DNA of 64,000 nucleotides from assembly GCA_934216615.1 (NCBI GenBank), contig CAKQCB010000003.1, positions 1 to 64,000 on the forward strand. The letters are read 5' to 3'. Of the stretch, positions 1-8,946 are shown piece after piece. Source of the DNA: an uncultured Anaerolineae bacterium. GTDB lineage: Bacteria; Chloroflexota; Anaerolineae; Aggregatilineales; Phototrophicaceae. A program made the translations under genes and the position numbers. Numbering within the stretch: position 1 is the first letter of the stretch; each line of letters starts with the position of its first letter. The notes under the pieces are model-generated. The model was given only the letters and a program-made list of their open reading frames with translations, was not told the origin of the DNA and did not search any database.

Positions 1-1790
1 CCCTGTCGATCGCCGATCGTCCGGTACAACCGCAACGCTTCCTCATACCGCCCCACCGCCTCCACGTACTCATGCTTTTGAAGATGCACATCCCCCAGCG
101 CACTCAAGCAGTTGGCTTCCCCGCTTATATAGGCATTTTGTTGGGCAGTAACCCGTGCTGAAAAGAGCAGAGATGAACGTTCTTCAGGGGTGCGCTGCAA
201 CATCATGAAGGCTTGTAAAGCATTTACCCAATCTACCGCACTTTGTGGCTCATGCGTCAAACCCCAAACTAAGGACGATTGGATATTGTCCCAATCTAAC
301 GACAGTGAAGCGTGGTGCGCCATTTCCCCTTTGTCGTTATAGGCTTGGTTCGCATCATAATCACTATGCAGGCTGTAGTAATAATCAAAGTGAGCGTGTC
401 GCACTTTATCATCCGGCGCGGGTAGGCTAAGCAAGACCATCGCATCTACACTATAGCGTTCTTCTCTGGGGTCATAACGCACAAACCGCCACGATTGCAA
501 GGTGTCGAGCGCCGCCTCTCCATCGTCAATATCCATGTCTTCGGGCAGCAACGCTTGCAGAGCGCTTTGATCGAACGTTCCTTGAAACACTGTCAACTGC
601 CTCAACAGACGCTCGGCGCTATCCCCTTCTTGAGCCGTCATCTGCTGTATCGAACTGCGGATCATCTCCTCCAGCGCGTCCTGAATACCCTTGCTCTTTA
701 AGTCTTGCAACTGTGCCAACACACGTTCAAAGGGACGTTTATTCAACTGTCCGATCGCCCACTCAATTAAGCGTGGATACAAGCGGGCACTCTCAGCCAG
801 TCTCTTGGCTTGTTCATCTGTCAACGAAGCATCTTGTGAAACTGCAAAATCGCGCGCGATCGCGGTGGCCGTCTCAATGTTGAGCGCTGTGGGGGTAATC
901 TCTTTAAATGGTACTAATCGTTCCCAACGTTGGCGGGAAGTCAGCACAACATGCGCCTGGGAAGCTTGCAGTTTGGCGATCATTTCGCGGTAAGCAGGTT
1001 GTTTATCAAGCGGAACCGATTCGGCGTTGTCGATCACGATCAGTGTATGAGGACGCAAACGCAGTTGCTGGAGCATATCTTGTTCCGTAGTCTCTTTGGC
1101 AAGCTGTAAGTGCTCCACCAATAACCCGAACAGGTCTGCGGTTGATGAGGCAGCCGAACAACGATACCAAACCGCGCCCTGCGGATGTTTCAGCGCGACT
1201 TCAGCCACCAAGCGTGACTTTCCTAACCCACCCGTGCCCGTCACCTGTACCACCCCGTTGAGGCTGTCGGTCAAACGACGCAAATCCGCATCGCGTCCGT
1301 GCATCGGGTTGGTAAAGAGATAGGGCAAGTATTGGCGCAGGGTGGCTTCCCCTGTAAATTTACTTAAGATGGGTTGCGGTGAATCTTTGACCTCTTGGCC
1401 GTTGAGCGTGGCGATGAGGGCATCTAGCGCTGCATCATACTGTTTTGTCAGATCACCATATTGAATCTGCTTGATATATAACCAGATGTTCTCAGGCTTC
1501 ACCGTTTCCAACTTCAGGACATACAATGGGCGACCTAATTCACGCACAAGTAGACACTCACTCCCACAAATGTTACTGGCAAGGGATGCCTCTGACATGA
1601 TGAACAGTCCAATGTCGGCCCCTACAATCGCCTTTCTAATCGCATTATCCCATGAGGGTGTTCCCTGCTTAATCCCGCTACGGTGGTCTACCCAAACGTT
1701 GAAGCCTGCACGCTCCAACGTCTCAGCGATACGGTCAACTTGTGTGTCATTGGTGGTGCTGTGGCTGATGAAAATAGTCTTGGGTTGCAT
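1..1790 (-). CDS. TIR domain - NTPase (STAND/NB-ARC) - TPR protein, 3' part outside window
   Basis: The ATG is at 1788-1790 and the frame stays open to base 1, so about 596 residues of the N-terminal part are present. It starts with a TIR domain (about residues 1-100): IFISHS near the start, then GFNVWVDH, and SNICGSEC, where the Glu is at the place of the catalytic Glu of NADase TIR domains. A P-loop NTPase follows, with Walker A GTGGLGKS, Walker B LIVIDNAE and an SRQRW sensor-like segment. The far C-terminal part (HLQKHEYVEAVGRYEEALRLYR) reads as the first TPR repeats. TIR-STAND-TPR proteins are known as signalling and anti-phage NTPases: ligand binding to the repeats drives assembly, and the TIR part then consumes NAD or makes a signal. 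The function here is inference from domain order. It stands alone, transcribed leftwards. Confidence 0.85.
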   Translation of the reverse strand, partial: MQPKTIFISHSTTNDTQVDRIAETLERAGFNVWVDHRSGIKQGTPSWDNAIRKAIVGADIGLFIMSEASLASNICGSECLLVRELGRPLYVLKLETVKPENIWLYIKQIQYGDLTKQYDAALDALIATLNGQEVKDSPQPILSKFTGEATLRQYLPYLFTNPMHGRDADLRRLTDSLNGVVQVTGTGGLGKSRLVAEVALKHPQGAVWYRCSAASSTADLFGLLVEHLQLAKETTEQDMLQQLRLRPHTLIVIDNAESVPLDKQPAYREMIAKLQASQAHVVLTSRQRWERLVPFKEITPTALNIETATAIARDFAVSQDASLTDEQAKRLAESARLYPRLIEWAIGQLNKRPFERVLAQLQDLKSKGIQDALEEMIRSSIQQMTAQEGDSAERLLRQLTVFQGTFDQSALQALLPEDMDIDDGEAALDTLQSWRFVRYDPREERYSVDAMVLLSLPAPDDKVRHAHFDYYYSLHSDYDANQAYNDKGEMAHHASLSLDWDNIQSSLVWGLTHEPQSAVDWVNALQAFMMLQRTPEERSSLLFSARVTAQQNAYISGEANCLSALGDVHLQKHEYVEAVGRYEEALRLYRTIGDRQ

Positions 1791-1969
1791 CAATACTATC
1801 CATAGAAGATTTTGTTATCATAAATCTCATTTTAGAATAAGCGGGGATCGAATAGCAAAAAGATTCCTACAGGGTATTTTTAGAAAAATTAAATAACATC
1901 AAACATCGAGCCAAATCGCCGGATATCTGATGTTATGTTTCTGTCTAGGGGGGTGGGGGATATCAAGCC

Positions 1970-2143
1970 TTAATTACAAATCGCGAGGGTCTGCTGGATG
2001 CGCCGTTGATCCCTCACCTGTTGCACCATAAACGAGGCCATATCTGCACAGCTGATCTTTTATGAGACGGCGCGGGGGAATTTATGTGTTTTGTTGGGTG
2101 TAGATAACAACATCACCACAACAGCCAAGCCGATGCTCACCAT
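1970..2143 (-). pseudogene. possible remnant of the C-terminus of an NAD(P)-binding (SDR/NmrA-like) oxidoreductase
   Basis: Read on the minus strand, this stretch gives a frame ending KISCADMASFMVQQV...LAICN and a stop at 1970-1972. It resembles the usual ISRADLADFML...IS end of NmrA-like NAD(P)-binding proteins. The frame is interrupted by a TAA at 2060-2062 just before KISCAD, and no Rossmann N-terminus is found upstream because the SulP gene begins there. I read it as a decayed fragment. It fills most of the 360-base gap between the TIR gene and the SulP operon; otherwise that gap holds only an 8-bp inverted repeat (TAACATCA at 1894, TGATGTTA at 1928). Similarity was judged by eye and is weak. 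Confidence 0.38.
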
Positions 2144-2150
2144 GCCCGCG

Positions 2151-3854
2151 TCACGCGTTTTGATGCTTACGCGCTCGGCCCAGCCAAGCGTTGGCATGTT
2201 CTACGGCCTGTTCTGTAGACTCGCCCAGAATAGGACTGTTCGGGAAGATATGTACCGCCTCTTTAAGATCGAGCTTGCCCACACGCCGAAGCTGAGCGCT
2301 CACCTCATCCTCTACCCCGCTGAGGTAAAGCCGTCCGCCCAATTCTGCTAAGTCATCTGCGTAGCGATCAAGCACCTCAATCAGCGTTGCGCCCACGCGG
2401 GTTCGTCCACGCAGACGAAGCACAACTACGGGATGTGTCGTGCCTTCCGGTCGAGGTAGCGCATCTAATAAAGTCCTTGCTCCCGCAAAGTACAAACTGC
2501 CATAGATGGCGAGCACCGTCACCGTATTACTGGTTAACCGCGCGGGTGGATCGGTCTCATAAAAGCGTCCATCCTCAAGCAGTGTGATCATCCGCACTTT
2601 GACGTCACTCGCCGCCGACAGTAGATACAGAACAGCCGCGACCACCACGCCGATAGCGACGGCAACGGGGATCGACAAAATCAACGTCGCGATAAACGTA
2701 ATCAGAATGGATATACGCGCCGCGCCCCCCGTGTTCCAAATCGAGAGAGCTTCACGAACATCAATAGCGCTTATCCCCGCGACGATCATCAAGGAGGCCA
2801 GCACCGCCATCGGAACACGCCCCACAAGGCCGGGGATCAACAAAACGATCACCAACATCCACAACCCGCCAAAAACACCCGCCCATCGCGTGCGCGCGCC
2901 AACACTGACATTCAACGCCGTTTGCCCAACGGAACCGCCTGCTGGAATACCGCCGAACAACCCACTGAAGACATTCCCCGCACCCTGTGCAATCATATCA
3001 CGCGAGGGGTTGATGGGCGTGTCATCGGGGTTTTCCACACTTTGACTTACCCCTGCCCCTTGCACGCCGATCACAATGGCAATCGCAAGCGCCGCAAGGA
3101 TCAGGTCGAGCGACAAGATAGAGAAGTCAGGAAGCATGGGCATAGGGACACCCTGCGGGATAGGGCTGACATCAGCCACACGCTGAACACTTTGCAGGCT
3201 GAACAGAGGCACTAACAGCGACGGAATAATCAACGCGGCGAGGGAAGAGATCTGAGAAAACCGCGTGCGCGCCAGCAAAATCATGATGCCCAAAGCCAGC
3301 AGGCCAATAATAATCGTTGGCACATCGAACTGAGGGACGTGCGCCAGCAAGTTGAGAAACTGAGTGATCTCGTTCCCGCCCTGCGGATTGTAGCCGACCA
3401 ACGGCGCAAGCTGATCAAGGACTAACACCACCGCGACACCGATCAAAAAGCCAGTCATGACCGAGTGCGAGACAAAGCGCACCAACCGTCCAAGGCGCAG
3501 AAAGCCGAAGATGAGCAGGAAGATACCGATTAACACGACGAGCATGAACAGCGCTTGATCACGCACCCCTTCCGGATAGCTCGCAATCGCCTGCCCCGCC
3601 GCCAATGCAGAGGCGCTGGTCGTTGAAATTTGCATCAACTGCGCGCTTGCCAACAGACTACCACTAATAGGCGCGGCGATGCTGGTATAAAGCCCATAGA
3701 CCGGATTCACCCCCGCCAGCGCAGCGGACGCAAGCCCATCAGGGACGCTGACCACAGCGTTGATTAACCCGGCGATGATATCTCTCCACCAAGCGTTTTG
3801 TTTTGTCGTCGGTGGTGACGGCATCTTGATATTCGGTGGAAGCGAACTGCTCAT
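2151..3854 (-). CDS. SulP-family anion permease with STAS domain (second of a tandem pair)
   Basis: This is a 567-residue membrane protein of the SLC26/SulP family, which carries sulfate, bicarbonate or other anions. The N-terminal half has the family pattern (AGLINAVVSVPDGLASAALA, GVNPVYGLYTS) and about ten to twelve hydrophobic segments. The last ~120 residues form a STAS-like domain (VTVLAIYGSLYFAGA, then VVLRLRGRTRVGATLIEVL). It is the last gene of the run that starts with the formylglycine-generating enzyme, 44 bases after the upstream SulP gene. The two SulP proteins are clearly paralogous along their full length. Substrate cannot be read from sequence; sulfate is suggested only by the sulfatase upstream in the operon, and bicarbonate is an alternative. 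Confidence 0.88.
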   Translation of the reverse strand: MSSSLPPNIKMPSPPTTKQNAWWRDIIAGLINAVVSVPDGLASAALAGVNPVYGLYTSIAAPISGSLLASAQLMQISTTSASALAAGQAIASYPEGVRDQALFMLVVLIGIFLLIFGFLRLGRLVRFVSHSVMTGFLIGVAVVLVLDQLAPLVGYNPQGGNEITQFLNLLAHVPQFDVPTIIIGLLALGIMILLARTRFSQISSLAALIIPSLLVPLFSLQSVQRVADVSPIPQGVPMPMLPDFSILSLDLILAALAIAIVIGVQGAGVSQSVENPDDTPINPSRDMIAQGAGNVFSGLFGGIPAGGSVGQTALNVSVGARTRWAGVFGGLWMLVIVLLIPGLVGRVPMAVLASLMIVAGISAIDVREALSIWNTGGAARISILITFIATLILSIPVAVAIGVVVAAVLYLLSAASDVKVRMITLLEDGRFYETDPPARLTSNTVTVLAIYGSLYFAGARTLLDALPRPEGTTHPVVVLRLRGRTRVGATLIEVLDRYADDLAELGGRLYLSGVEDEVSAQLRRVGKLDLKEAVHIFPNSPILGESTEQAVEHANAWLGRARKHQNA

Positions 3855-3898
3855 AACCCCTCGCCCTTCAGGTTAAAGATACCAATAAAATTTCGCCG

Positions 3899-5713
3899 TT
3901 ACTCAGCAGGACTTTCCGATGGCGATTCATCAGAGTTTGCTTTCTCTTTTTCGCCGATCAGCCATGCTTTCGCATCTGCATAAGCCGCATTGGTAGACTG
4001 CCCTCTGACTGAGGTTGCCTCATAAACCCGTACTGGCCCTGTGAGATGGAGTTTGCTGTTTTGTTCCAATTTTTGATGTGTGCTCTTGCTGAGACCTGTC
4101 AGGTACAACTGTCCATTGATCGCTTGTAATTTCTCCGCATAGGTGGAGAGAACCTCTACCAATGTCGCGCCGAGGTTCGTCTGCCCGCGTAAGCGCAAAA
4201 TGACGATAGGTTTCTCTGCATTTCGTGGGTCAGGCAAGAGCTTTTCGAGGATGCGCGCCCCTGCATAAAAGAGATTGCCGTAGATATCCAGCACGGTGAT
4301 CTTATTGGAAGGCAATTCGCGTGGTGGCTTACGTTCCTCTATATGTGCCTCATCTAGTTTGACCAGTTCCACCACAAGGACGTCATTGGAGGAACGGGCA
4401 AGGTAAAGAAGCGCCGAAAGCACCACGCCCAGCCCTACCGCCGCCTGAATCGGCAAAAACAGCGTCGCTAAAAAAGTAGTGATGCTGACAATACCCGAAG
4501 GCCAACCGATCCTGAAAATAGAGGCCATCTCCGTAAACTTGATACTGCGCGTTCCCGCGAGGATCAACAGCGCGCCTAGCGCAGGCATCGCGATATAAGA
4601 GACGAGGCTAGGGAAAATCAGCACAATGATCGCCATCCATAAGCCCGCGAGGATCGACGCCCAACGGGTGCGCCCGCCATAAATCACATTGAGTGCCGTC
4701 GCGCTCAATGAACCGCCAACGGGTAAACCCCGAAACAACCCAGACGCGGTGTTGGCCGCCCCTTGCGCGAAAAAATCCCGCGAGACGTTGCGACGAGAAC
4801 CATCAGGGTTTGGCACACTCTGGCTCACGCCTGCACCTTGAACAAGGATGATCGCCGCGACCGCTGCCGCCCCGCTCAACACATCGAATGAGATATTATC
4901 GAACGAGGGCAAGAACGGCATCGGAAAACCGCTAGGAATCGTGCCAACGTCGCCCACGATCTCCACACTCTCAAGACTCAAAATCACGACCAAGATGGAA
5001 GGGATGATGATCGCGGTAAGCGTGCCAAAACTACCGAGGCGCGTTTTCGGTAAAATCAAGGCGAGGATGAAGGTCAAAATCGCCAACGCAAACGAGGGCA
5101 CGTTGATCTCGCCAATATGCGCGAGCAAGTCGAGGGTTTGGGTGATCTTGTTATCCCCTTCCCCCATATACCCCGTGATGATTGGAAGCTGGTTCAGAAC
5201 CAACAGCGCGGAAACCCCCGTCAAAAACCCCGTCATCACGGAATAAGACACAAAGCGGATTAAGCGTCCTAGTCGCAGTAAACCAAACACGATCTGAAAT
5301 AGACCGATGAGAAGCACCATCAGCGCGAGTGCGCTGGCGCGTGCATCCCCTGTCAAATTTCCAAGCGACTGCCCCGCCGCCAAAGATGCGGCAGCCGTCG
5401 TCGTGATGATCATTAACTGTGTGCTGGAAAAAAGACCCCCTGTAAACGGGCCAAACATGGAGGCATACAACCCAAGGATGGGGTTCACGCCGACAAGGAT
5501 GCCATTTGCCATGCCGTCAGGCACATTGCTGATCGCAAGGCTCAGCCCTGCGAGTACATCCTGTCGTAATTGAGCGCGTCTCGGAAGGGGTCGCATCAAA
5601 TAATTTGCTACCACTTCGCGAAGTCTACTCAGCCCGGGTTGTTGAACTTCAGATTCCTCAACATCCAGTTCTGGAAATTCTGATTGTTCTTCTATGTTCA
5701 CTACGCTCGTCAT
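3899..5713 (-). CDS. SulP-family anion permease with STAS domain (first of a tandem pair)
   Basis: This 604-residue SulP permease has the same plan as its neighbour: a short cytoplasmic N-terminus rich in acidic residues, the SulP core (DVLAGLSLAISNVPDGMANG, GVNPILGLYASMFGP), about ten to twelve membrane segments and a C-terminal STAS-like domain (ITVLDIYGNLFYAGA, IVILRLRGQTNLGATLVEVL). Its ATG (5711-5713) overlaps the stop of the BASS-type transporter gene in an ATGA arrangement, so the two are translationally coupled. The C-terminal tail ends in a Glu/Ser-rich stretch. The tandem pair probably came from gene duplication. Whether the pair forms heteromers or has different substrates cannot be told. 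Confidence 0.88.
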   Translation of the reverse strand: MTSVVNIEEQSEFPELDVEESEVQQPGLSRLREVVANYLMRPLPRRAQLRQDVLAGLSLAISNVPDGMANGILVGVNPILGLYASMFGPFTGGLFSSTQLMIITTTAAASLAAGQSLGNLTGDARASALALMVLLIGLFQIVFGLLRLGRLIRFVSYSVMTGFLTGVSALLVLNQLPIITGYMGEGDNKITQTLDLLAHIGEINVPSFALAILTFILALILPKTRLGSFGTLTAIIIPSILVVILSLESVEIVGDVGTIPSGFPMPFLPSFDNISFDVLSGAAAVAAIILVQGAGVSQSVPNPDGSRRNVSRDFFAQGAANTASGLFRGLPVGGSLSATALNVIYGGRTRWASILAGLWMAIIVLIFPSLVSYIAMPALGALLILAGTRSIKFTEMASIFRIGWPSGIVSITTFLATLFLPIQAAVGLGVVLSALLYLARSSNDVLVVELVKLDEAHIEERKPPRELPSNKITVLDIYGNLFYAGARILEKLLPDPRNAEKPIVILRLRGQTNLGATLVEVLSTYAEKLQAINGQLYLTGLSKSTHQKLEQNSKLHLTGPVRVYEATSVRGQSTNAAYADAKAWLIGEKEKANSDESPSESPAE

Positions 5714-6597
5714 TGGAGGTCACTTTCTGAGGCAGGTTCCAAGACGGGAACGACTTTTGGCTCAGCACGTTTGCGAAACTCGCCTGCGACAATCATCACA
5801 AGAATCATGCTGATGAGTGACGCGGATAACAACAGCAAGAACACATTCGGACGATCTGCAAAATTGCCCCCTGCAAGCACAAAGGCGGCGGCATAGTTGC
5901 GTTGGGCGGTGCCAATGGATAATACCTTCCGTGTGCCAAAGTCCGGCCCGCCGAGGGCATACCCTGCGACGAACCCTAGCGCGATCACCAGTAACACGGC
6001 CAAGATCGCCCCTGTGCCGAGCAGTCCTAACACATCGCCGATATTTCCTAAGTTCAACACGATCATCAAGCCGAGGCTGATGTTGCTGATCTCGCTCATG
6101 ATCGGGCGCGTCATCTCGGCCTCTTCGTCATAGCGATAATTCATCAGGATACCCGCCGCAAGCGGAAGCAGAATCTGCACGATCAACGGCAGTGCAATCG
6201 CCATGACATCGACCTGAATACCCGGAATCAGCAAAGGAAGCACGAAGGGCAGATAAATCACCGTGACCAGCACTTGCAGAACCACCAACGCCCCCGCAAA
6301 TTTCATATTGCCACGAGCGATCTGTGAAGCTTTGATCGTCAACGGGGCGCCCGCGACCGAGCTCATAAGCAGAACCCCAATTTGCAAGTCAGCCTCGAGC
6401 GATAAGATACGGGTGATGAAGAAGCCTGCGACTGGCAAAATCACAAAACTTGCCAACAGCATCCCAATCACCAATCGCAGGTTGCGAAGGGGTGTCAGAA
6501 TATCTTTCACTGTCATCGCGAGACCGAGCGAAAACATGCTGGTCACAACAAATGACAGTGTGAAGGTGTTCGTTAACGTGCTGATAATGTTATCCAT
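5710..6597 (-). CDS. bile acid:sodium symporter (BASS)-type membrane transporter
   Basis: This 295-residue protein is almost entirely hydrophobic, with nine to ten predicted membrane helices. It shows the BASS/ACR3-like pattern: an early MFSLGLAMTVKDILTPLRN, SSVAGAPLTIKASQIARGN in the middle, and a late RKVLSIGTAQRNYAAAFVLAG, which matches the conserved second half of the fold. Members are sodium-coupled carriers of organic anions. It follows the DUF421 gene by 35 bases and overlaps the first SulP gene by four bases, so it belongs to the same operon. Its substrate may be an organic anion released by the sulfatase pathway; that is inference from neighbours only. Confidence 0.75.
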   Translation of the reverse strand: MDNIISTLTNTFTLSFVVTSMFSLGLAMTVKDILTPLRNLRLVIGMLLASFVILPVAGFFITRILSLEADLQIGVLLMSSVAGAPLTIKASQIARGNMKFAGALVVLQVLVTVIYLPFVLPLLIPGIQVDVMAIALPLIVQILLPLAAGILMNYRYDEEAEMTRPIMSEISNISLGLMIVLNLGNIGDVLGLLGTGAILAVLLVIALGFVAGYALGGPDFGTRKVLSIGTAQRNYAAAFVLAGGNFADRPNVFLLLLSASLISMILVMIVAGEFRKRAEPKVVPVLEPASESDLQ

Positions 6598-6632
6598 AAT
6601 TTAAGCTATCCCTTCTTTATCCTATTCACAAG

Positions 6633-7229
6633 CTACGTATCTACTCCAGACCGACCAATTTCAACACGTACCGTCTGCACACCATCCTCTACAGAAATAT
6701 CCATGATATGGGGTTCACGCGGGTAAGGGATGATGCTGATTCTGCCATTACGCTCGAGGTAAGCGAGTTGTACTTTTGCGGGGTCGGTTTGGTTCGTTTG
6801 CAAACGCAGCGCTTCTGTCAGGTCGTTGGCGGTGATGCTCGCACGACGCATCCCATCACGCTGAATTTCACCTTCTTTAATCAGCAACACAGACCGTCCT
6901 TTCACGAGCGAACCAAACCAATCTGTACGATAGGCGATCACCGCAAACAGCCAATGTAGACCAAGCAGCACAACCCCTGAAAGCAGCGTTGGGATAAAGG
7001 GTGCAGAGCCATTGATCGCACGGCTCATCACCGAACCGAGCATGATGGAAACGATCACATCAAATGCCGATGCTTCGCTGAGAAAACGCTTACTACCCAA
7101 GCGGACAAGCGCCAGCGTGATGGCATAAATTACGATGGTGCGTAGCGCCATCTGTAACGTGTCCACATCACTCACATCGACACCTAGCCCAAGCAGGGTC
7201 TGAACTTCTTGCCACAGTGTCTCAAGCAC
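6633..7229 (-). CDS. DUF421 (YetF-like) membrane protein
   Basis: This 198-residue protein has two to three N-terminal membrane segments and the DUF421 signature: ALVRLGSKRFLSEASAFDVI, VSIMLGSVMSRAI, and a soluble part with GRSVLLIKEGEIQRDGMRRA and LTEALRLQ. It is a YetF-type integral membrane protein of unknown molecular function. The start is GTG at 7227-7229 with an excellent ribosome site (GGAGGATA) about 7 bases upstream. It lies 27 bases behind the sulfatase and 35 bases before the BASS-type transporter, inside the sulfur-linked operon. No direct role in sulfate metabolism can be read from it. Confidence 0.88.
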   Translation of the reverse strand: MLETLWQEVQTLLGLGVDVSDVDTLQMALRTIVIYAITLALVRLGSKRFLSEASAFDVIVSIMLGSVMSRAINGSAPFIPTLLSGVVLLGLHWLFAVIAYRTDWFGSLVKGRSVLLIKEGEIQRDGMRRASITANDLTEALRLQTNQTDPAKVQLAYLERNGRISIIPYPREPHIMDISVEDGVQTVRVEIGRSGVDT

Positions 7230-7256
7230 CCTGTTTATCCTCCGCGTATACTGCGC

Positions 7257-8924
7257 TTATTGCCCCTTGTGATACTTGACTTCTCGTGTGCCAAACATGT
7301 CGAGGTCGAAAGGCGCACGATCTTCACCGATCTCATGTGCGACCAGCGCGTGTAATTTCTTCAGCATGCGCTCGACCAATGCGGGGTCATGTTGAGGGTG
7401 TTCAGGATGGCCAATATTCTCCAGTTCACCCGGGTCATTCACAAGGTCATAAAGCGCGACATCGCTCGTCGCATACAATGCTTCTAATGTCGAAGGGTTG
7501 CCATATTCGAGAGGGCTGAACCAGCGCACTAACTTATACTGACCGTCCACAACGGTGCGATAGAATGTGCGTTTGGCATAATCCGGCGCGCCGAATTTTT
7601 CACCAACAGCTTTAATTTTTGTGGCGGCATCCTTGAATTGATTGCCCGGGGACAAATCCATGGTGCTGATGGATGCAAATGCGCCCGTCTGTGTGTACAC
7701 CAAGTCCAGCGATTGGAGCAAGTCACTACAATAAAGTGCACCATCACCCGCTTCGGTCACGCTACCACGCGGGCCAGCACTCTCGGGGTTGTGGATCACA
7801 CTGCGCAAACTGCGTCCTTTAAGAAGGGGATAACGTTCGTGGATTTCTTCCTCACTCATCCCTGCAAAGTTAAGCAAGGTCGGCGCAAGGTCGAGATGAG
7901 ACCCAACAGCGTTCGTCCGTTTGCCTTGTGGTGCGTCTGGCACGCACACGGTGAAATTGACAATCGCCGCCTCATCGTAGGTGATCGCGCCTTTCTGTTG
8001 AAGGCGATGTGCGCCATTCATCTCGCCATGATCGCCTGTGAAGATCACGATTGTGTCTTCCCACAAGTTCTGTCGATCCAGCGCTTCCAAAATCTTATTA
8101 AACTGCATATCGACTAAGCGCATACAGTTGACGAGATAGTTGCGTCGTTTGACCCACAGATCAGGGCGATCTTCAGGAATTTGACCATAGCTGGCGGCAA
8201 TCGTATCGCGGTAAGCCAGCACACCGAACGGTTGAAGATGGAAATCATCTTCAAAATTTTCCGGCAGGCCCACATCCCATTCTTTATCGAACCAGCCCAA
8301 GCGTTGCTGTGGGGTTTTGAGCGCCGCCATTCCACCCAGGGGCATTTCGATGGGGTCAGGCAGATAGAACATGATGTCATGCGGGTTAACGAGACTACAC
8401 ACTAACAGCCACGGTTGGTCAAGTTCAGGCGCTTTTGTCTCTAACCAGTCCACCGTTTGAAATGCCGCCGCGCCATCAACTTTTTCGCCTTCTAAAGGTG
8501 CGCCGTACATTTCACCCCACTGCTGAAAGTCCGAGAAACCGTATGATTCAAGGGCATCTTCGCTGTGTTCGAGCCATGAGAGATGCCACTTGCCTTTGAA
8601 GGCGGTGTAATAACCTTGATCACGAAGCATATGGCCGATGGTGGGAATGTCGCGGGAAAGTTCCTCAATCCATGCCTGATTGGTATTCTCTTGCACGCCT
8701 GTCATGTTGGCATGTACGCCTGTCCACATGGTCGCGCGGGAAGGGGTACAGATGGGGTTGGTGCAGTAATGATTGTCGAAGCTCACGCCTTGAGATTCGA
8801 GGCGTTCCATCGCGGGGAAATGCACGTCAGGAGGTAATTGCATATGGGTCTGCCATTGATCCATACACAAAATTAGGATATTCGGACGCTTCTTGCCTTG
8901 TCCATTGGTTTGATCCGTACTCAT
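7257..8924 (-). CDS. type I (formylglycine-dependent) sulfatase, choline-sulfatase/aryl-sulfatase superfamily
   Basis: The 555-residue protein hydrolyses sulfate esters. It carries the CTPSR signature at Cys59 (context NPICTPSRATMWTG); in this family that Cys is oxidised to formylglycine, the catalytic residue. The N-terminus begins NILILCMDQWQ with a metal-binding Asp, and FTGDHGEMNGAHRLQQKG supplies further metal ligands. No signal peptide is visible, so it is probably cytoplasmic. It follows the formylglycine-generating enzyme gene by 22 bases, which is the expected activating partner. The substrate is unknown; the beta-glucuronidase upstream hints at a sulfated uronide-containing glycan or a sulfated glucuronide. 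Confidence 0.92.
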   Translation of the reverse strand: MSTDQTNGQGKKRPNILILCMDQWQTHMQLPPDVHFPAMERLESQGVSFDNHYCTNPICTPSRATMWTGVHANMTGVQENTNQAWIEELSRDIPTIGHMLRDQGYYTAFKGKWHLSWLEHSEDALESYGFSDFQQWGEMYGAPLEGEKVDGAAAFQTVDWLETKAPELDQPWLLVCSLVNPHDIMFYLPDPIEMPLGGMAALKTPQQRLGWFDKEWDVGLPENFEDDFHLQPFGVLAYRDTIAASYGQIPEDRPDLWVKRRNYLVNCMRLVDMQFNKILEALDRQNLWEDTIVIFTGDHGEMNGAHRLQQKGAITYDEAAIVNFTVCVPDAPQGKRTNAVGSHLDLAPTLLNFAGMSEEEIHERYPLLKGRSLRSVIHNPESAGPRGSVTEAGDGALYCSDLLQSLDLVYTQTGAFASISTMDLSPGNQFKDAATKIKAVGEKFGAPDYAKRTFYRTVVDGQYKLVRWFSPLEYGNPSTLEALYATSDVALYDLVNDPGELENIGHPEHPQHDPALVERMLKKLHALVAHEIGEDRAPFDLDMFGTREVKYHKGQ

Positions 8925-8946
8925 TTATATCCTCCTCATAAGTGTT

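Noticed and set aside
1894..1935. Inverted repeat TAACATCA ... TGATGTTA in the gap left of the SulP operon
   Set aside because: The arms are only eight bases with 26 bases between them and no T-run, so it is too weak to call a terminator or operator.
2091..2351. Plus-strand open frame of 86 codons over the SulP 3' end
   Set aside because: It lies mostly antisense to the SulP gene, has no family pattern and no ribosome site. It is a shadow frame.
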